Below are positions 4,774 to 5,761 of a stretch of 5,761 nucleotides of DNA, one piece after another. Position numbers and translations under genes: made by a program. Position 1 is the first letter of the stretch. Every line of letters starts with the position of its first letter. The notes under the pieces were generated by a model. That model was not told where the DNA came from. It made no database searches and saw only the letters and a program-made list of their open reading frames with translations. Origin of the DNA: Microcaldota archaeon (GTDB lineage: Archaea; Micrarchaeota; Micrarchaeia; Micrarchaeales; Micrarchaeaceae); assembly GCA_021828345.1 (NCBI GenBank), contig JAJZJI010000082.1, positions 1 to 5,761 of the forward strand, written 5' to 3'.

Positions 4774-5283
4774 TATTGCGTAATAAACTCCGTCTTGGAA
4801 GACGCGTTCATCACGTTTTCTTACTTTGCATGCCATTCTTATGTTTGCAGCAGTTTGTGAAACATCCTCCTTATTAGTGCCATATATTCTAACATTCTGT
4901 CCTTTTATTTCAATTTTTGTATCTCCAACAATTTCTGTGTATATAGCCGCACGTGCTCCTAATATATTTTTTATAATAATGGTGTTGTTTTTAACCTCTA
5001 TTGTGATTGGGAAGTGTGCAAAGACTGCAAGCATCTTTATTTCAAAGTGTTTGTTAACGCCATCCATGTCATTTTTTAATTCTTTTAATAGCGTATTTAC
5101 TGTATTGTTTGCGACCTTTGCAAGTTTTTTATTTTTTGTGCATTCAATATGTATCTGATTATCCTTTATCAAGACATTCATGAGCTTGTCATTATATACG
5201 CGTTTATTCTTGCCTAGGCTACCACTTATTGTGATTAAATTATCTTTTACATCAACATTGATGCCATTTGGTATTTCTAACAT
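4768..5283 (-). CDS. rpl6: 50S ribosomal protein uL6 (archaeal L6)
   Basis: 171 aa, large-subunit protein near the factor-binding site at the base of the stalk. It shows the two repeated L6 domains: the first runs from IPNGINVDV at 4-12 to about 78. The second begins with HFEIKMLAVFAHFPITIEV at 79-97, where the archaeal Y/F-A-HFP motif is clear. IIIKNILGARA follows at 102-112, then DKEDVGQTAANI-like KEDVSQTAANI at 138-148 and the near-invariant RDERVFQDGVYY at 157-168. Length is normal for archaea. The ATG at 5283 is 20 bases after the uS8 stop, with a TTAGGTAAT Shine-Dalgarno match about 8 bases upstream. This is the longest gap in the ribosomal run. The stop codon is embedded in the eL32 Shine-Dalgarno element. 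Confidence 0.97.
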   Translation of the reverse strand: MLEIPNGINVDVKDNLITISGSLGKNKRVYNDKLMNVLIKDNQIHIECTKNKKLAKVANNTVNTLLKELKNDMDGVNKHFEIKMLAVFAHFPITIEVKNNTIIIKNILGARAAIYTEIVGDTKIEIKGQNVRIYGTNKEDVSQTAANIRMACKVRKRDERVFQDGVYYAIE

Positions 5284-5303
5284 TATAATTACCTAATATA
5301 AAT

Positions 5304-5687
5304 TCAATATACATACGCGAGTAATCGTCCTCCTGTATTTTTGTCCTTTATCTCTCTACTTGTCATTATACCTTGGGGAGTTGATATTATAAGCACTCCA
5401 AAGTCCCTACTTGGGACGTATCTGGATTCATACTTTTGCAGCATATCCTTATTTATGCTGAATCGCGGTTTTATTACGCCAATGTCATTTATGCGTTTTG
5501 ATAATTTTACGCGCAATTTCTTTGCATGCCTTTCACTGAATTCCTCATAACTTTCTATGTACGATTCGCGTATCATAGCGTCAAGGACTGCCTTTATCAA
5601 CTTTGTCGAATCTAAGACGCATTCCTCCTTTCCTACAATTTCGTGCGTTTTTATCGTATTTATTGAATTTGAAAATCTATCTACCAT
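5304..5687 (-). CDS. rps8: 30S ribosomal protein uS8 (archaeal S8)
   Basis: 127 aa from the ATG at 5687; binds the central domain of 16S rRNA and is needed for small-subunit assembly. Seen: MVDRFSNSINTIKTHEIVG at 1-19, matching the archaeal N-terminus, and SKRINDIGVIKPRFS at 63-77. The C-terminal RNA-binding signature is at 97-113 (GVLIISTPQGIMTSREI), ending GGRLLAYVY. A TTG at 5696 would add three residues and overlap the uS14 stop. I prefer the ATG because it matches the usual S8 N-terminus and lies 4 bases after GGTTGAT. One residue of the classic signature, usually Ala or Gly after the RE pair, is Ile here. The product ends normally, and uL6 begins 20 bases on. Confidence 0.96.
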   Translation of the reverse strand: MVDRFSNSINTIKTHEIVGKEECVLDSTKLIKAVLDAMIRESYIESYEEFSERHAKKLRVKLSKRINDIGVIKPRFSINKDMLQKYESRYVPSRDFGVLIISTPQGIMTSREIKDKNTGGRLLAYVY

Positions 5688-5691
5688 AAAT

Positions 5692-5698
5692 ATCAACC
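5692..5698 (-). promoter_or_regulatory. Shine-Dalgarno of uS8 containing the uS14 stop codon
   Basis: GGTTGAT lies 4 bases before the ATG at 5687 and resembles the archaeal GGTGAT core with one extra base. Its TGA is the uS14 stop. Its position is the same as at the uL6/eL32 junction and favours the ATG over TTG at 5696. Confidence 0.45.
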
Positions 5699-5761
5699 AT
5701 TCTTTACAAATCCAAGGTCGCGTGCGACCTCTCTAAAACATCTTCTGCATATATAGAGTTT
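5693..5761 (-). CDS. rps14: 30S ribosomal protein uS14, C-terminal 22 residues (gene continues past right edge)
   Basis: Partial: an open frame entering at the right edge and ending with TGA at 5693-5695. The visible residues include YICRRCFREVARDLGF, which is the C-terminal half of the archaeal S14 zinc ribbon. CRRC supplies the second pair of zinc ligands; the first pair lies outside the window. The archaeal protein normally ends shortly after GF, as here (VKNG). It sits in the small-subunit head near the decoding region. Its position directly before uS8 is the standard spc order. The stop codon overlaps the Shine-Dalgarno element of uS8. The segment is short but the motif and context make the identity clear. 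Confidence 0.9.
   Translation of the reverse strand, partial: KLYICRRCFREVARDLGFVKNG

Noticed and set aside
4054..5158. Membrane-like plus-strand frames opposite eL19, eL32 and uL6
   Set aside because: Same cause: the reverse complement of basic ribosomal proteins reads as Phe/Leu/Ser-rich protein. The minus-strand genes are unambiguous.

Overview
The window is AT-rich (roughly one third G+C by eye) and archaeal. The evidence is a run of ribosomal proteins in the archaeal spc order uS14-uS8-uL6-eL32-eL19-uL18-uS5. eL32 and eL19 have no bacterial counterparts, and the uS5 carries the archaeal/eukaryotic Cys-rich GCGSWQCQC segment. A diphthine-ammonia ligase-like gene (diphthamide is absent from bacteria) agrees. 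Compact spacing and low G+C would suit a small-genome, possibly DPANN-type archaeon, but I cannot name the lineage from this sequence.

Layout, left to right. 1-366 (minus): N-terminal 122 codons of a Dph6-like PP-loop ATPase running off the left edge. 371-1021 (minus): an endonuclease III (nth) that appears to be transcribed ahead of dph6, with only 4 bases between them. 1022-1064: a very short divergent promoter region. 1065-1706 (plus): a second, divergent endonuclease III paralog. 1709-2464 (minus): an eight-helix ZIP-family metal transporter, convergent with the second nth and 2 bases from its stop. 2465-2625: a 161-base intergenic region with three related ATAAC/GTTAT inverted repeats in front of the transporter. 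2626-5761 (minus): the ribosomal protein run, entering at the right edge inside uS14 and ending at uS5.

How the genes fit together. The ribosomal proteins form one tightly packed minus-strand operon with junctions between a 4-base overlap and a 20-base gap. Internal genes have recognisable Shine-Dalgarno (SD) matches, and several contain the upstream stop codon. Genes that begin transcription units (both nth genes and the transporter) have no SD, have TATA-like boxes close to the start codon, and are probably leaderless or nearly so. The two nth genes provide base excision repair of oxidised pyrimidines. The transporter is ZIP-like, but both of its metal motifs read QNLTEG.

No rRNA, tRNA, CRISPR array, insertion sequence or obvious new multi-gene system is visible. 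The most unusual signals are the inverted-repeat cluster at the transporter promoter, the duplicated Gln-for-His metal motif encoded by an exact 22-base repeat, and the back-to-back nth paralogs.
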